Shown in pieces: positions 24,878-33,840 of a stretch of 64,000 nucleotides of DNA. The stretch's first letter is position 1. Each line of letters starts with the position of its first letter. Source of the stretch: Agromyces sp. Leaf222 (lineage in GTDB: Bacteria > Actinomycetota > Actinomycetes > Actinomycetales > Microbacteriaceae); assembly GCF_001421565.1 (NCBI RefSeq), contig NZ_LMKQ01000001.1:743651-807650 (forward strand), read 5' to 3'. Made by a program: the position numbers and the translations under genes. The notes beneath the pieces are model-generated. The model made no database searches. It was not told the origin of the DNA and worked only from the letters and a program-made list of their open reading frames with translations.

Positions 24878-27762
24878 GAGCGGCCCTCGTACGAGGCGGT
24901 GACCGCCACGCCGTCGACCGTCGCCGTGACCTGCCCGGCGGGCACGGTCGCGAGGCGGCTCGAGAACGTGATGGACTGCGTCGCACCCGCGGCGAGCGTG
25001 ATGGTGCGCTCGCCATAGGCCGACGAGACCGCGACGCTCGCGCTCTGCGATGCCCGGTTCGTCGACTTCGCGACGAGCGTGACCTTGCCGGCGACGCAGC
25101 GGGTCTCGGCGGCCACCTCGACGCCCGGCGTGACGGTCACGGTCGCCGTGACCGGCATCCGCGAGTCGTCCTGCGCGACGCCGCGCACGGTGAACGTGCC
25201 GGGGGCCGCGTAGTCGCCGGCGGGCACGGACGCCCAGACGACGTCGGCCTGCTTCGCGCTGCCGTCGGCCGTCGTGAGCGAGGCCTTCGGCAGCACCGGC
25301 GCGACACCGGCTCGGGTGGTCACCGTGATCGGGTCCACCTCGGCGACGGCGACGGCCGGGGCGTACGCCTCGAGCACCTTCTGGTACTCGGCGCGCGTCA
25401 CCGGGATCACGGTGCCGTGTCGCGGCTTGCCGCCGTCGCTGTTCTGCGGCAGGTTCGCCCGCAGCGTCGTGCCGAGCGGCTGCCACGACGATCCGTCGGC
25501 GATGTCGCCCGACCCGAACGGGATGTAGTGGTTCGGACCGCCGTGGTACGACGGCTGGTCGATGAAGAGGTACCACTCGAAGCCGTTGACGTCGCCGGGG
25601 TTCGACGGGAAGATGCTCGGCCCCTCGCCGCTCGAGTACGTTCCGCCGGGCTCGCCGTTGGGCAGTCCGGTCGCGATCTTCTCCTTCACGAGCGTCCACT
25701 GGTCGGCCGCGCCGGAGGTGCCGGGCAGCGTGCCGCTGATCGTGGCGAGCAGGTCGGTCGACTTCTCCTCGCGGATCGTCATCGACGCCTCGTCCTTGGT
25801 GAACCGGTAGAAGATGCCGTCCTGCTCGGCGACCGTCGAGTCGATGAGGCCGAGGCCGGTGCCGCGCTTGACGTCGGACCAGACCTGCGGCTCCGAGAAG
25901 GTGACGAAGTCGTCGGTCGTGGCGTAGACCATGCGGTTGTAGGTGACGGCCGTGCGCGACGCCGGGTTGGTGTCGGGGTAGAGGTTCGACGCCCAGAACA
26001 CCACGTAGCGGCCGAGCTCGTCGTCCCAGTACGCCTCGGGCGCCCAGGTGTTGCCGGCGTAGGGCGTCGAGACCTGGATGTGCCGCTGGTTCGACCAGTT
26101 GACCAGGTCGGTCGACTCCCACACCTCGATCGCGAGCGAGCCCGAGATCTGCGCCGTCGTGAAGCCGCCGGCGAGTCCGGCGACCTTCAGGTCGGTGGCG
26201 AGCATGTAGAACTTGTCACCCTCGTGCGAGCGGATGATGAACGGGTCGCGGAGGCCCGTGGTGCCCTGCGTCGAGGTGAAGATCGGCTCGCCGTCGTTCA
26301 GCGTGTTCCAGCGCAGTGCGTCGTTGCCCTTGGAGGCCGCGAGGCTGACCCGTTCGGCGCCGGCGCCCTCACCGGTGAAGAACGCCCAGACGTAGGCCTC
26401 GGGGTCGGCGTCGGTCGTCGGCAGGGCGGGCACCGTGAGCGTGAAGCTGCGCGTGGCCGTGGCGCCGCCGCGCGTCGCGGTCGCGGTCAGCGCGACCTCG
26501 GCGTCGTCGGCGGGGCGGGTGATCGCGATCGTCGCGGTGCCGGCCTTGACGCCGGCGCGCGTGGTCGCGACCTCGTCGCCCGACGTGACGGTCCAGGCGA
26601 TGGCCGAGCCGTTCGCCCCGACCGTCGGCACCGAGAAGCTCGTGCGCACGTCGTCGGTGCCGGCGAGTTCGACGGCCGCGAGGTCGGCGTCGACCTTGGC
26701 CTGGTCGCTGAGCTGCGCCGGCACGGTCACCGGGTAGTCGCGGGTCTGGGTCGCGCCGCCGGCGGTGAACGTCGCGGTGAGCGTCACCGCGGCGTCGGTC
26801 GAGCCGGGCGCCGGGCGGGTCACCGTGGCGGCTCCGCCCGAGACGGCGATCGCCGCACCGTTCGATGCCCACGAGATGGCGGCACCGCGCTTGGCGGTCG
26901 GCAGCGTGAAGTCGGCCGTCGCGGTCGCGGGCACGGTCACGTCGGCGACTGCGCCGGCGAGGGCCTGCTCGGCGTAGACCTGCTGCACCGTTGCGGCGTC
27001 GAGCGCCTCGCCGTAGACCGCGTAGTCGTCGACCGAGCCGGCCCAGCCGGCGTCGTTGTAGGTCGAACGGCCGAGGTACGACACGAGGTTCGCGCCGAAC
27101 GACGACACGTCGCGCGCGATCGTCACCTGCCCGATCTGCGTGCCGTTCACGTAGACGGTGAGCTTGCCGGCCACGCCGTCGATGACGGTCGTGTAGAGGG
27201 CCATGCCTGCAGGCGTGCGGATGCCGGTCGTGGCCGAGTTCGTCGCACCCGGGCCCACCTCGGTGCCCCACGGGGCGCTCGCGCTGGCGGTGTTCGTCAG
27301 CGCGGACTTCACGTAACCGCTCGGGTTGGTCGGGTTGAGCAGCCAGTAGGCGCTCGAGTACGAGGCACCGGATGCCACGGGCGCGCCGAGGAAGGCGGCC
27401 GCCACGTTCGCGGGGCCCGAGCGGTTCTCGAGCCACGTCGAGACGGTGACCTGCTTCTTGCCGACGAGGCCGGCGGTCGGAATCTCGAGGTAGGCGGCGG
27501 TCGCACGCGCACCGCCCGGCAGCGACAGGGCGCCGCCGTCGACGGTCGCGCCGGCCTGCTTGATGACGCCGTCGTTGCCGTTGCCCGAGGCGTCGGCGAC
27601 GACCCCGGAGGTGGCGGCGTCGAACGTGTAGTGGATCAGCGGGGCGGGAGCCGGGGCGGCGCCCGCGGCCTGCGGGGCGAGCGCCCCGGCCGCGGCGAGG
27701 GCGGCGGTCACCGCGATGGCGGTGGCCCCCGTTCGCATCTTCCGCACGAAGGTGTCGCGCAT
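24871..27762 (-). CDS. Secreted LamG-Ig-GH43-Ig glycosidase with CVAGK domain
   Basis: The ATG at 27762 has an AAAGGAGTGAC ribosome site. A longer reading into the GGT-repeat leader would add a meaningless Thr run. 963 residues. Signal peptide to about residue 36; LamG-like domain (about 42-245); two atrophied bacterial Ig-like domains (about 250-430, each with a W-T/A-S pattern); GH43 (about 437-795) with GLRDPFIIR, GLIDSTVAE and GEGPSIF as candidate catalytic sites; a Big_4-like Ig domain; and the CVAGK domain ending RSC-stop. The following GH43 gene starts inside its stop, so the two are co-translated. Confidence 0.88.
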   Translation of the reverse strand: MRDTFVRKMRTGATAIAVTAALAAAGALAPQAAGAAPAPAPLIHYTFDAATSGVVADASGNGNDGVIKQAGATVDGGALSLPGGARATAAYLEIPTAGLVGKKQVTVSTWLENRSGPANVAAAFLGAPVASGASYSSAYWLLNPTNPSGYVKSALTNTASASAPWGTEVGPGATNSATTGIRTPAGMALYTTVIDGVAGKLTVYVNGTQIGQVTIARDVSSFGANLVSYLGRSTYNDAGWAGSVDDYAVYGEALDAATVQQVYAEQALAGAVADVTVPATATADFTLPTAKRGAAISWASNGAAIAVSGGAATVTRPAPGSTDAAVTLTATFTAGGATQTRDYPVTVPAQLSDQAKVDADLAAVELAGTDDVRTSFSVPTVGANGSAIAWTVTSGDEVATTRAGVKAGTATIAITRPADDAEVALTATATRGGATATRSFTLTVPALPTTDADPEAYVWAFFTGEGAGAERVSLAASKGNDALRWNTLNDGEPIFTSTQGTTGLRDPFIIRSHEGDKFYMLATDLKVAGLAGGFTTAQISGSLAIEVWESTDLVNWSNQRHIQVSTPYAGNTWAPEAYWDDELGRYVVFWASNLYPDTNPASRTAVTYNRMVYATTDDFVTFSEPQVWSDVKRGTGLGLIDSTVAEQDGIFYRFTKDEASMTIREEKSTDLLATISGTLPGTSGAADQWTLVKEKIATGLPNGEPGGTYSSGEGPSIFPSNPGDVNGFEWYLFIDQPSYHGGPNHYIPFGSGDIADGSSWQPLGTTLRANLPQNSDGGKPRHGTVIPVTRAEYQKVLEAYAPAVAVAEVDPITVTTRAGVAPVLPKASLTTADGSAKQADVVWASVPAGDYAAPGTFTVRGVAQDDSRMPVTATVTVTPGVEVAAETRCVAGKVTLVAKSTNRASQSASVAVSSAYGERTITLAAGATQSITFSSRLATVPAGQVTATVDGVAVTASYEGRSC

Positions 27763-27773
27763 GTCACTCCTTT

Positions 27774-27846
27774 GTGGTGGTGCCGTGGTGGTGGTCGAGT
27801 CCGGTGGTGCAGTCGTGGTGGTGGTGGTGGTGATGGTGGTGGTCGA
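27774..27846. repeat. GGT-rich low-complexity tract in a 5' leader
   Basis: A run of GTG/GGT triplets (CCACCA on the transcribed strand) fills the leader between the terminator at 27857 and the ribosome site of the GH43 gene starting at 27762. No coding sense was seen. Confidence 0.8.
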
Positions 27847-27856
27847 GAGGGCGGGG

Positions 27857-27889
27857 CCGGATGCCTCGGCGGGCCGCCGAGGCATCCGG
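27857..27889 (-). terminator. 15-bp near-perfect palindrome after the GH43 gene at 27895
   Basis: CGGATGCCTCGGCGG and CCGCCGAGGCATCCG are separated by one base, so the real loop forms by opening the innermost pairs. It lies 5-10 bp past the stop on the minus strand. Confidence 0.7.
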
Positions 27890-27894
27890 ACCGC

Positions 27895-30864
27895 TCAGCC
27901 GCAGTTGGCGGCGGGGGTGGGGAAGGTTCCCTCGAAGGTGGAACCGTCGGCGGCGCTGCCCGTGAGGGTGAGCGTGCCGGCGGGGATCGACGCGGCGCGC
28001 GTCGAGAGGGCCGTCGAGACCGAGGCACCGGCGGCGAGCGTCAGGTTCTTGCCGCCGTACGGGGTCTGCAGCACGGCGTCGGCGCGCTGGTCGTCGACGT
28101 TGCGCGTCGTGACCACGAGCTGCACCTTGCCGGCGACGCACCGGGTCGCGGCGGTGGCCTCGAGCTCGAGGCCGCCCTGCAGCTCGACGGATGCCGAGGT
28201 CGAGGCGGCGACGAGGCCGTCGGCGTAGCCGTCGTACTCCGCGGTGACCGAGGCCACGCCCGCCGGCACGGTGACCGTCGCCGAGCCGTCGTGCAGTGCG
28301 ACGGTCTTGCTCCAGTCGCCGCCCGAGAAGGTGACCGTGCCCACGACGTCGCCGCCGTCTGCGGCCGTGACCTCGGCCTCGACATCGCGGCCGTCGGCCG
28401 TCAGGTCGGTGGTCGAGTCGACGGCGGTGATGCCGGTCCAGTCGTGCATGGCGGTGAGCACCGTCTGCGGCACGCTGACGAAGGCGCCGTGGCGCGGGCT
28501 CGCGGGCAGGCCGCCGACGGGGCGGACGTTCCAGTTCGCGCGCTGCGAGAGGCGATCGCTCTGCGAGCTCGAGGCGATCTCGGCGCCCGTCGTCGCGAAC
28601 GCCCGGTAGCCCCCGGCGCCGTAGTTGTCGACGAGGAACACGTAGCCGTCGCCGCTCGCGTTGTTCGGGTCGCCCTCGTTGAGCTTCACGATCTCGGGGC
28701 CTTCACCCGACTGGCCGGTCTCGAGGCTCGTCATGCGGGTGTCGGTGAGCTGCCAGGTCTGGCTCGGGTCGGCGTTCCAGCTCGACGCGGTCGTCGGTGC
28801 GGTGAGCACCTTCGAACGCTCGAGGAAGATGTCCTTGCCGGCCTCGAGGGTGCCGGCGGCGCCGCTCTCCTCGTTCTTCGTGAATCGGTAGTAGTAGTCG
28901 TCGATCTTCGTGACGGTGGAGTCGATGCGGGCGTATCCGGTGTCCTGCCAGCTCGCGGGCGGCGAGGTGAAGGTCTTGAAGTCGCGGGTCAGCACCTGGA
29001 ACATGCGCGCGTACAGCTTGTCGCTGTTCGTGTGCGAGGCGTCGGAGTACAGGCGCGAGGCGAAGAACACCACGTAGGACTGCAGCTCGTCGTCCCAGTA
29101 CGCCTCGGGCGCCCAGGTCATGCCGGCGGCGGGCTGGTTGATCGTGATGCCCGTGTTCTGGCCGTTCGTGCGGGTCCAGTGCACGAGGTCGGTCGACTCC
29201 CACACCTCGATCTTGAGGCTGCCCTCGGACTGGGCGGGGCCCCATCCGGTGCCGCAGCTGATGCAGAGGTCGGTGGCCACCATGTAGTACTTGTCGCCGT
29301 CGTGCGAGCGCAGGATGTACGGGTCGCGGAGGCCCTTGGTGTCGGCCGTCGAGGTGATCACCGCGGCACCGCCGTTGACCGGCGAGAAGGTGAAGAAGTC
29401 GTTGCCCGAGGTCGCGGCCTGGTAGATCTTCTCGTCGCCGTCGGACTTGAAGTACGCGGAGGCGTAGCCGGCGTCGGGGGCGGAGCGGGCGTGTTCGGCG
29501 ACCGTCACCGTGAACGACTTCTCGACCGCGGTCGACCCGAGCACCGCGTGGGCGGTGAGCGTGACGGTGCGGTCGCCGTCGCCGTAGGCGGGCCTGGCGA
29601 CGAGGCCGCCGCCCGCGAACGGGTCGGCGGAGCCCACGGCGGGCGCCGCGTACCCGGCATCGGTCGGGGTGACCAGTGCGGGGTCGGACGAGGTCCAGGT
29701 GATGGCCGCGCCGTTGACGGAACCCTTGGTGACGAGCGGCAGGTTCTCGGTCGTGCGCGAGGCGAGCGAGATCGCGTCAAGGTCGGCCGAGGGCGAGGCG
29801 GCGAGCACGGTGAACGCGAAGGTGATCACCGTGCCCGTCGGGGTGGTGGCCGTGACCGTCACCGGGGTGTCGGTCGTGACGGTGCGCGAGACCGCACCCG
29901 TGTTCGAGATCACCGCGGTGTTCTGCGAAGCCCACGTCAGGGCGACGCCGTTCGAGGACGCGGGGAAGGTCAGGTTGCGCGTGACCTGCGAGGCGGAGGG
30001 GTTGGCCCCCAGCACGGTCGGCAGCAGGTCGGCACGAAGCAGCGCCTCGTTCGCGGCCGCCTTCGCGGCGGCGGTCGGCATGCTCTCGGCGACCTGCGGC
30101 TGGGTCAGCGCGACATCCCAGAACTTGACGTCGGTGACGTCGGCCTGCACCAGCGCGTCGCCCGTGTAGAGCGAGCGGCCGAGGTAGCCGAGGGTCGTGC
30201 CGGTCGGGATGATCGAGCTCATCGCGTAGGTGTGCGTGACCGTCGAGATCTGCACGCCGTCGCGGTACAGCGTGAGCGCGTTGCCGTTGCCGACGAGGGT
30301 CAGCGTGGAGAAGCCGGGGTTCAGGCCGCCGCCGTTCGGCAGGCGCACCTCGCCGTTGGCAGTGGCCGACTTCACCCGGATGCCCGAGAGCACGGCGTTG
30401 CTGTAGGCGGATTCGCCCGATCGCGGGTTGACGAACACGTGGTTGCCGAGCGCGGTGGTGTTCCACGCGCCGACGCCGTCGCCGATGACCCAGCCGAACT
30501 GGTTCGTGGCGGTCTGGGTCGCGACCGTGTACTCGACCGTGAAGGCGTTGTCGGTGCCGGTCACGAGGCCCTTCGGAAGTGCGGCGTAGCCGTCCTTCTT
30601 GAACCGCAGCACGGCGTCGCCGGCGGCATCCGCGAACGAGGCGTCGGTGAAGCCCGTGAGCGCGGCGTTGCGCCCGTTGCCCGAGATGTCGAGCAGCTGG
30701 TTGCCGGCGTGCGTCATGTCGTAGTGGGCCGTGACGGCGGGCAGTTCGGCGGCCGAGGCCGAGAGCGGCACGGCCATGCAGAGCCCGGTGACCATGGCCC
30801 CGGTGAGGGCGGCGGCGAGCAATCGCCGCGACCGGGAAGGTGGGAGGAGGGCGGACGGGCGCAT
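27895..30864 (-). CDS. Secreted concanavalin-Ig-GH43 glycosidase with CVAGK domain
   Basis: I place the start at ATG 30864 because AAGGAG lies 6 nt ahead of it. An in-frame ATG at 30885 would put that ribosome site inside the gene. 989 residues. Signal peptide ending near SASAAE; concanavalin/LamG-like domain (about 45-255); two atrophied Ig domains (about 290-480); GH43 (about 505-830) with GLRDPYILR, RIDSTVTK and GEGPEIV; an Ig-like segment; CVAGK domain ending ANCG-stop. It is divergent from the GH43/GH127 pair at 31093, and both promoters carry the operator palindrome. Confidence 0.88.
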   Translation of the reverse strand: MRPSALLPPSRSRRLLAAALTGAMVTGLCMAVPLSASAAELPAVTAHYDMTHAGNQLLDISGNGRNAALTGFTDASFADAAGDAVLRFKKDGYAALPKGLVTGTDNAFTVEYTVATQTATNQFGWVIGDGVGAWNTTALGNHVFVNPRSGESAYSNAVLSGIRVKSATANGEVRLPNGGGLNPGFSTLTLVGNGNALTLYRDGVQISTVTHTYAMSSIIPTGTTLGYLGRSLYTGDALVQADVTDVKFWDVALTQPQVAESMPTAAAKAAANEALLRADLLPTVLGANPSASQVTRNLTFPASSNGVALTWASQNTAVISNTGAVSRTVTTDTPVTVTATTPTGTVITFAFTVLAASPSADLDAISLASRTTENLPLVTKGSVNGAAITWTSSDPALVTPTDAGYAAPAVGSADPFAGGGLVARPAYGDGDRTVTLTAHAVLGSTAVEKSFTVTVAEHARSAPDAGYASAYFKSDGDEKIYQAATSGNDFFTFSPVNGGAAVITSTADTKGLRDPYILRSHDGDKYYMVATDLCISCGTGWGPAQSEGSLKIEVWESTDLVHWTRTNGQNTGITINQPAAGMTWAPEAYWDDELQSYVVFFASRLYSDASHTNSDKLYARMFQVLTRDFKTFTSPPASWQDTGYARIDSTVTKIDDYYYRFTKNEESGAAGTLEAGKDIFLERSKVLTAPTTASSWNADPSQTWQLTDTRMTSLETGQSGEGPEIVKLNEGDPNNASGDGYVFLVDNYGAGGYRAFATTGAEIASSSQSDRLSQRANWNVRPVGGLPASPRHGAFVSVPQTVLTAMHDWTGITAVDSTTDLTADGRDVEAEVTAADGGDVVGTVTFSGGDWSKTVALHDGSATVTVPAGVASVTAEYDGYADGLVAASTSASVELQGGLELEATAATRCVAGKVQLVVTTRNVDDQRADAVLQTPYGGKNLTLAAGASVSTALSTRAASIPAGTLTLTGSAADGSTFEGTFPTPAANCG

Positions 30865-30921
30865 GGATCTCCTTGGAGTCGCCATTGACGAGGATCCGGC
30901 GAAGAGCGCCGGAACGCCTGA

Positions 30922-30950
30922 ATGTTACCGGACACATTTCGAGATGCCAA
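30922..30950 (-). promoter_or_regulatory. Predicted promoter of the leftward GH43 gene
   Basis: On the minus strand TTGGCA (30950-30945), a 17-nt spacer and TAACAT (30927-30922). As at 2668 and 46265, the -10 box is the edge of the operator palindrome. Confidence 0.55.
30923..30936. promoter_or_regulatory. LacI-type operator, copy 2
   Basis: TGTTACCGGACACA (minus strand TGTGTCCGGTAACA), one mismatch from a perfect palindrome. It lies 59 bp ahead of the leftward GH43 start at 30864. Confidence 0.6.
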
Positions 30951-31022
30951 GGGTGCGCAGCAGAGAGAAATCCTCACGTCGAATCTCTGGCGAGCCGTCT
31001 CGAGGGTGTGCTAGGTTCGCGC

Positions 31023-31036
31023 CGTTACCGGTAACA
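31023..31036. promoter_or_regulatory. LacI-type operator, copy 3
   Basis: CGTTACCGGTAACA, the most symmetrical copy (core GTTACCGGTAAC). It lies six bases after a possible -10 box TAGGTT (31012-31017) and upstream of the rightward GH43 start at 31093. The spacing from -10 to operator equals that at 38306/38317. Confidence 0.65.
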
Positions 31037-31092
31037 AACGCTTGTCACCGGACCCAGCCCGTCAACGAAGCCGAAGGCTCGAGGAGCTCTCA

Positions 31093-33804
31093 ATGTCGAA
31101 GCACGCCGTCATCACCCGCGCCCTCCGCGCCGGTGGACTCGCGATCGGGGCGGCCATCGCCGCCACCGCGCTCGTCGCCGCACCGCTCGCCGCACCCGCA
31201 CCCGCAGACGCCGCGACCACCGCCGCGACCACCGCCACGACGGCCACCGCACCCCGCAACGGGCTCCTGGCCGAATACCTCTTCACGCAGACGACGGGGG
31301 CCAGCGTGCCCAACTCGGCCGGGGGAGCATCGGCGGCGGGCGCGGCATCCGTCGTCAACGGAACCGACGCGCTCTGGACCGGTTCGTCGCTGAAGTTCAC
31401 CGGCGGCGCGAAGACGAGCACCGCCGACTGGGTGCGGCTGCCCGACGGCCTGCTGGCGGGCAAGCAGTCGGCCACGATCACCGTCGAGACGAAGTTCGAC
31501 GCCTCGATGCTCACGACCTTCAACTTCCTCTGGAACATCGGCAGCGACAGCACCACCTCGTACTTCTTCGCGTCGATGCGCGACAAGGCGCGCGCCGCGA
31601 TCACCACCGCGAGCGCCGGAGGCGAGGCCAATGCCAGGGCGACCGCCTCGCTCGCCGCCGACCGCTGGTACAGCGTCACGACCGTGCTCGACGGAGCGGC
31701 CGACACGCTGGCCTTCTACATTGATGGCGTCAAGGTCGGCCAGACCGCGACGACCCTCGAACCGTCGTCGATCACGACGCAGACGGTCAACGCCATCGGC
31801 CGCTCGCCCTGGCCCGACCCGTTCTACAAGGGCGAGGTCTCGGCGTTCCGTGCCTACGACCGGGCGCTCTCCGCCGCCGAGGTCGCGGCGGTCTCCGACG
31901 CCGACGCCGGCGCGCACGCCTCGACGTTCGCGGCGAGCGCCCAGGCCGCGCTCGACGCGATCCAGCCGATCGCGCTGACCGACTCCTCGATCACGCTGCC
32001 CACCTCGTCGGCCGCCGGCCTCAGCTGGTCGGCACCCTCGGCCGGGCTCGCGCTCGGCGCGAGCGGGAGGACCCTGCAGGCCGTGCAGCCGGCCCCGGGC
32101 TCGCCCGCGGCGAGCGGCACGGTCACCGCGACGGCCACCGTGCGCGGCGTGAGCGCCTCGAAGCAGATCCCGGTGAGCGTCTCGCCCGCCGCGGAGGCGA
32201 CGGATGCCTACGGTTACCTGCTCGTGCACTTCATCGAGGACTCCGCCGGCTACGCCGAGAAGATCTACCTCGACGTCTCGCGCGGCGACGACCCCGAGCA
32301 GTGGGACCCGCTGAACGACGGCAAGCCGATCCTCGCCTCGCAGCTCGGCACCACCGGCATCCGCGACCCGTACCTGACCTTCAACCCCGAGACGAAGACG
32401 TACTACATCATCGCGACCGACCTGCGCGTGTTCGGCGGCGACGGGGGCTCGGGCTCGTGCACGAGCTGGTGCTACTGGACCAAGAGCGCCAGCACGAAGC
32501 TGCTCGTCTGGGAGTCGACCGATCTCGTGAGCTGGGGTGCGCCCCGCAGCATCGACGTCTCGCTCGACGCGAGCGGCGCCGAGGTCGCCGAGCTCGGCAT
32601 GGCCTGGGCGCCCGAGGCGACCTGGGTCGACGACTACTACCCCGACGGCCGCGGCGCGTTCGTCATGTACTGGGCCTCGAACGTCTACCAGAACCCCGAG
32701 CACACCGGCACGAGCTACAACCGGGTGCTGTGGGGCGCCACGACCGACTTCACGCAGGCGACCTACGCCTACGGCGGGCCGTTCGTCGACCCGGGTGCGA
32801 ACGCGATCGACACGACGATGATCCAGGACGACGGCACGACCTACCGCATCACGAAGGACAACGGCCTCGGCAAGGGCATCTACATGGAGTCGACCACCGC
32901 CGCCCGCTGGTGGGAGTCGGGCACCACGTGGACGCAGCTCCAGACCAAGATCGGCGCGGCGTGGGCCGGCGGCAACGCGGGCGGCGTCGAGGGCCCCGCG
33001 GTCTTCAAGAGCCACAGCGAGAACCGCTGGTACCTCTACGTCGACGTCATCCCCTCGACGGGCTACCGGCCGATGACGACCACCGACCTCGACGCCGGGT
33101 GGACCCAGCTCAACGACCCCGGCTTCTACATGGCCCCCAGCACCAAGCACGGCGGCGTCGTCTCGCTGACCAAGGCGCAGTACGACACGGTCAGGGCAGC
33201 GGATGCCGCATCCGCCGTCTCGACCGACCTCGGGTCGTTCGAGGTCGCCGAGGGCAGCGACGCGGGGGCCCTCGTCGACGCACTGCCCGAGACCGCAGAG
33301 GTGCGCCTGGCCTACGACCGCGGAACGGCGACGCGACCGGTCACGTGGGACGCGGCATCCGTCGACCTCACCACCCCCGGCACCTACCCGGTCACCGGAA
33401 CCGTCTCGACGTTCTCGGCGAACCTCGACACGTGGACCGGCGCCGGCGGGTCGACCGCCTGGAACGCGCCCGATCGGGTGCTCTCGAGCAGCCGCGCCGT
33501 CACCGTGGCGGCCGCCGTCGGGGTGACTGCCGCCCCGGCCGGGCCGTCGTTCACCGTGCAGGCCGACACCCGCTGCGTCGCGGGCAAGGCCGTGCTCGTG
33601 ACCCAGGTCGCGAACACCGGCGACGCGCCGGCCGAGATCGCGGTCGCCACCCCGTACGGCTCGAAGACCGTCCAGGTCGCCGCCGGCAAGGCGTCGAGCC
33701 AGACCTTCAGCACCCGACTCGCCTCGATCCCCGCGGGCGAGGCGGTGGCGACGTCCGCCTCCGGCTCGAAGACGGGCGCCTTCGCGGCCCGCAACTGCAA
33801 CTGA
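31093..33804 (+). CDS. Secreted concanavalin-Ig-GH43-Ig glycosidase with CVAGK domain
   Basis: ATG 31093 with GAGGAG six bases ahead; 903 residues. The signal peptide ends in an Ala/Pro-rich region followed by a Thr/Ala repeat (about 40-55). A concanavalin/LamG-like domain (about 58-265), an atrophied Ig domain (about 285-370) and GH43 (about 380-720) follow. GIRDPYLTF, AIDTTMIQ and VEGPAVF are the candidate catalytic sites. An Ig-like (Big_4-type) domain (about 730-815) precedes the CVAGK domain ending RNCN-stop. A Cys pair within the GH43 (SCTSWCYW) has an equivalent in the gene at 27895. Only 36 bp separates it from the GH127 gene, so the two form an operon under operator copy 3. Confidence 0.88.
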   Translation: MSKHAVITRALRAGGLAIGAAIAATALVAAPLAAPAPADAATTAATTATTATAPRNGLLAEYLFTQTTGASVPNSAGGASAAGAASVVNGTDALWTGSSLKFTGGAKTSTADWVRLPDGLLAGKQSATITVETKFDASMLTTFNFLWNIGSDSTTSYFFASMRDKARAAITTASAGGEANARATASLAADRWYSVTTVLDGAADTLAFYIDGVKVGQTATTLEPSSITTQTVNAIGRSPWPDPFYKGEVSAFRAYDRALSAAEVAAVSDADAGAHASTFAASAQAALDAIQPIALTDSSITLPTSSAAGLSWSAPSAGLALGASGRTLQAVQPAPGSPAASGTVTATATVRGVSASKQIPVSVSPAAEATDAYGYLLVHFIEDSAGYAEKIYLDVSRGDDPEQWDPLNDGKPILASQLGTTGIRDPYLTFNPETKTYYIIATDLRVFGGDGGSGSCTSWCYWTKSASTKLLVWESTDLVSWGAPRSIDVSLDASGAEVAELGMAWAPEATWVDDYYPDGRGAFVMYWASNVYQNPEHTGTSYNRVLWGATTDFTQATYAYGGPFVDPGANAIDTTMIQDDGTTYRITKDNGLGKGIYMESTTAARWWESGTTWTQLQTKIGAAWAGGNAGGVEGPAVFKSHSENRWYLYVDVIPSTGYRPMTTTDLDAGWTQLNDPGFYMAPSTKHGGVVSLTKAQYDTVRAADAASAVSTDLGSFEVAEGSDAGALVDALPETAEVRLAYDRGTATRPVTWDAASVDLTTPGTYPVTGTVSTFSANLDTWTGAGGSTAWNAPDRVLSSSRAVTVAAAVGVTAAPAGPSFTVQADTRCVAGKAVLVTQVANTGDAPAEIAVATPYGSKTVQVAAGKASSQTFSTRLASIPAGEAVATSASGSKTGAFAARNCN

Positions 33805-33840
33805 CCTGCACCTCCTGATCACTCCGGAAGGACACCTCCC

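Noticed and set aside
27763..27885. N-terminal extension of the GH43 gene starting at 27762
   Set aside because: It would encode a Thr/Pro run from the GGT tract and cover the upstream terminator; the strong ribosome site supports 27762.
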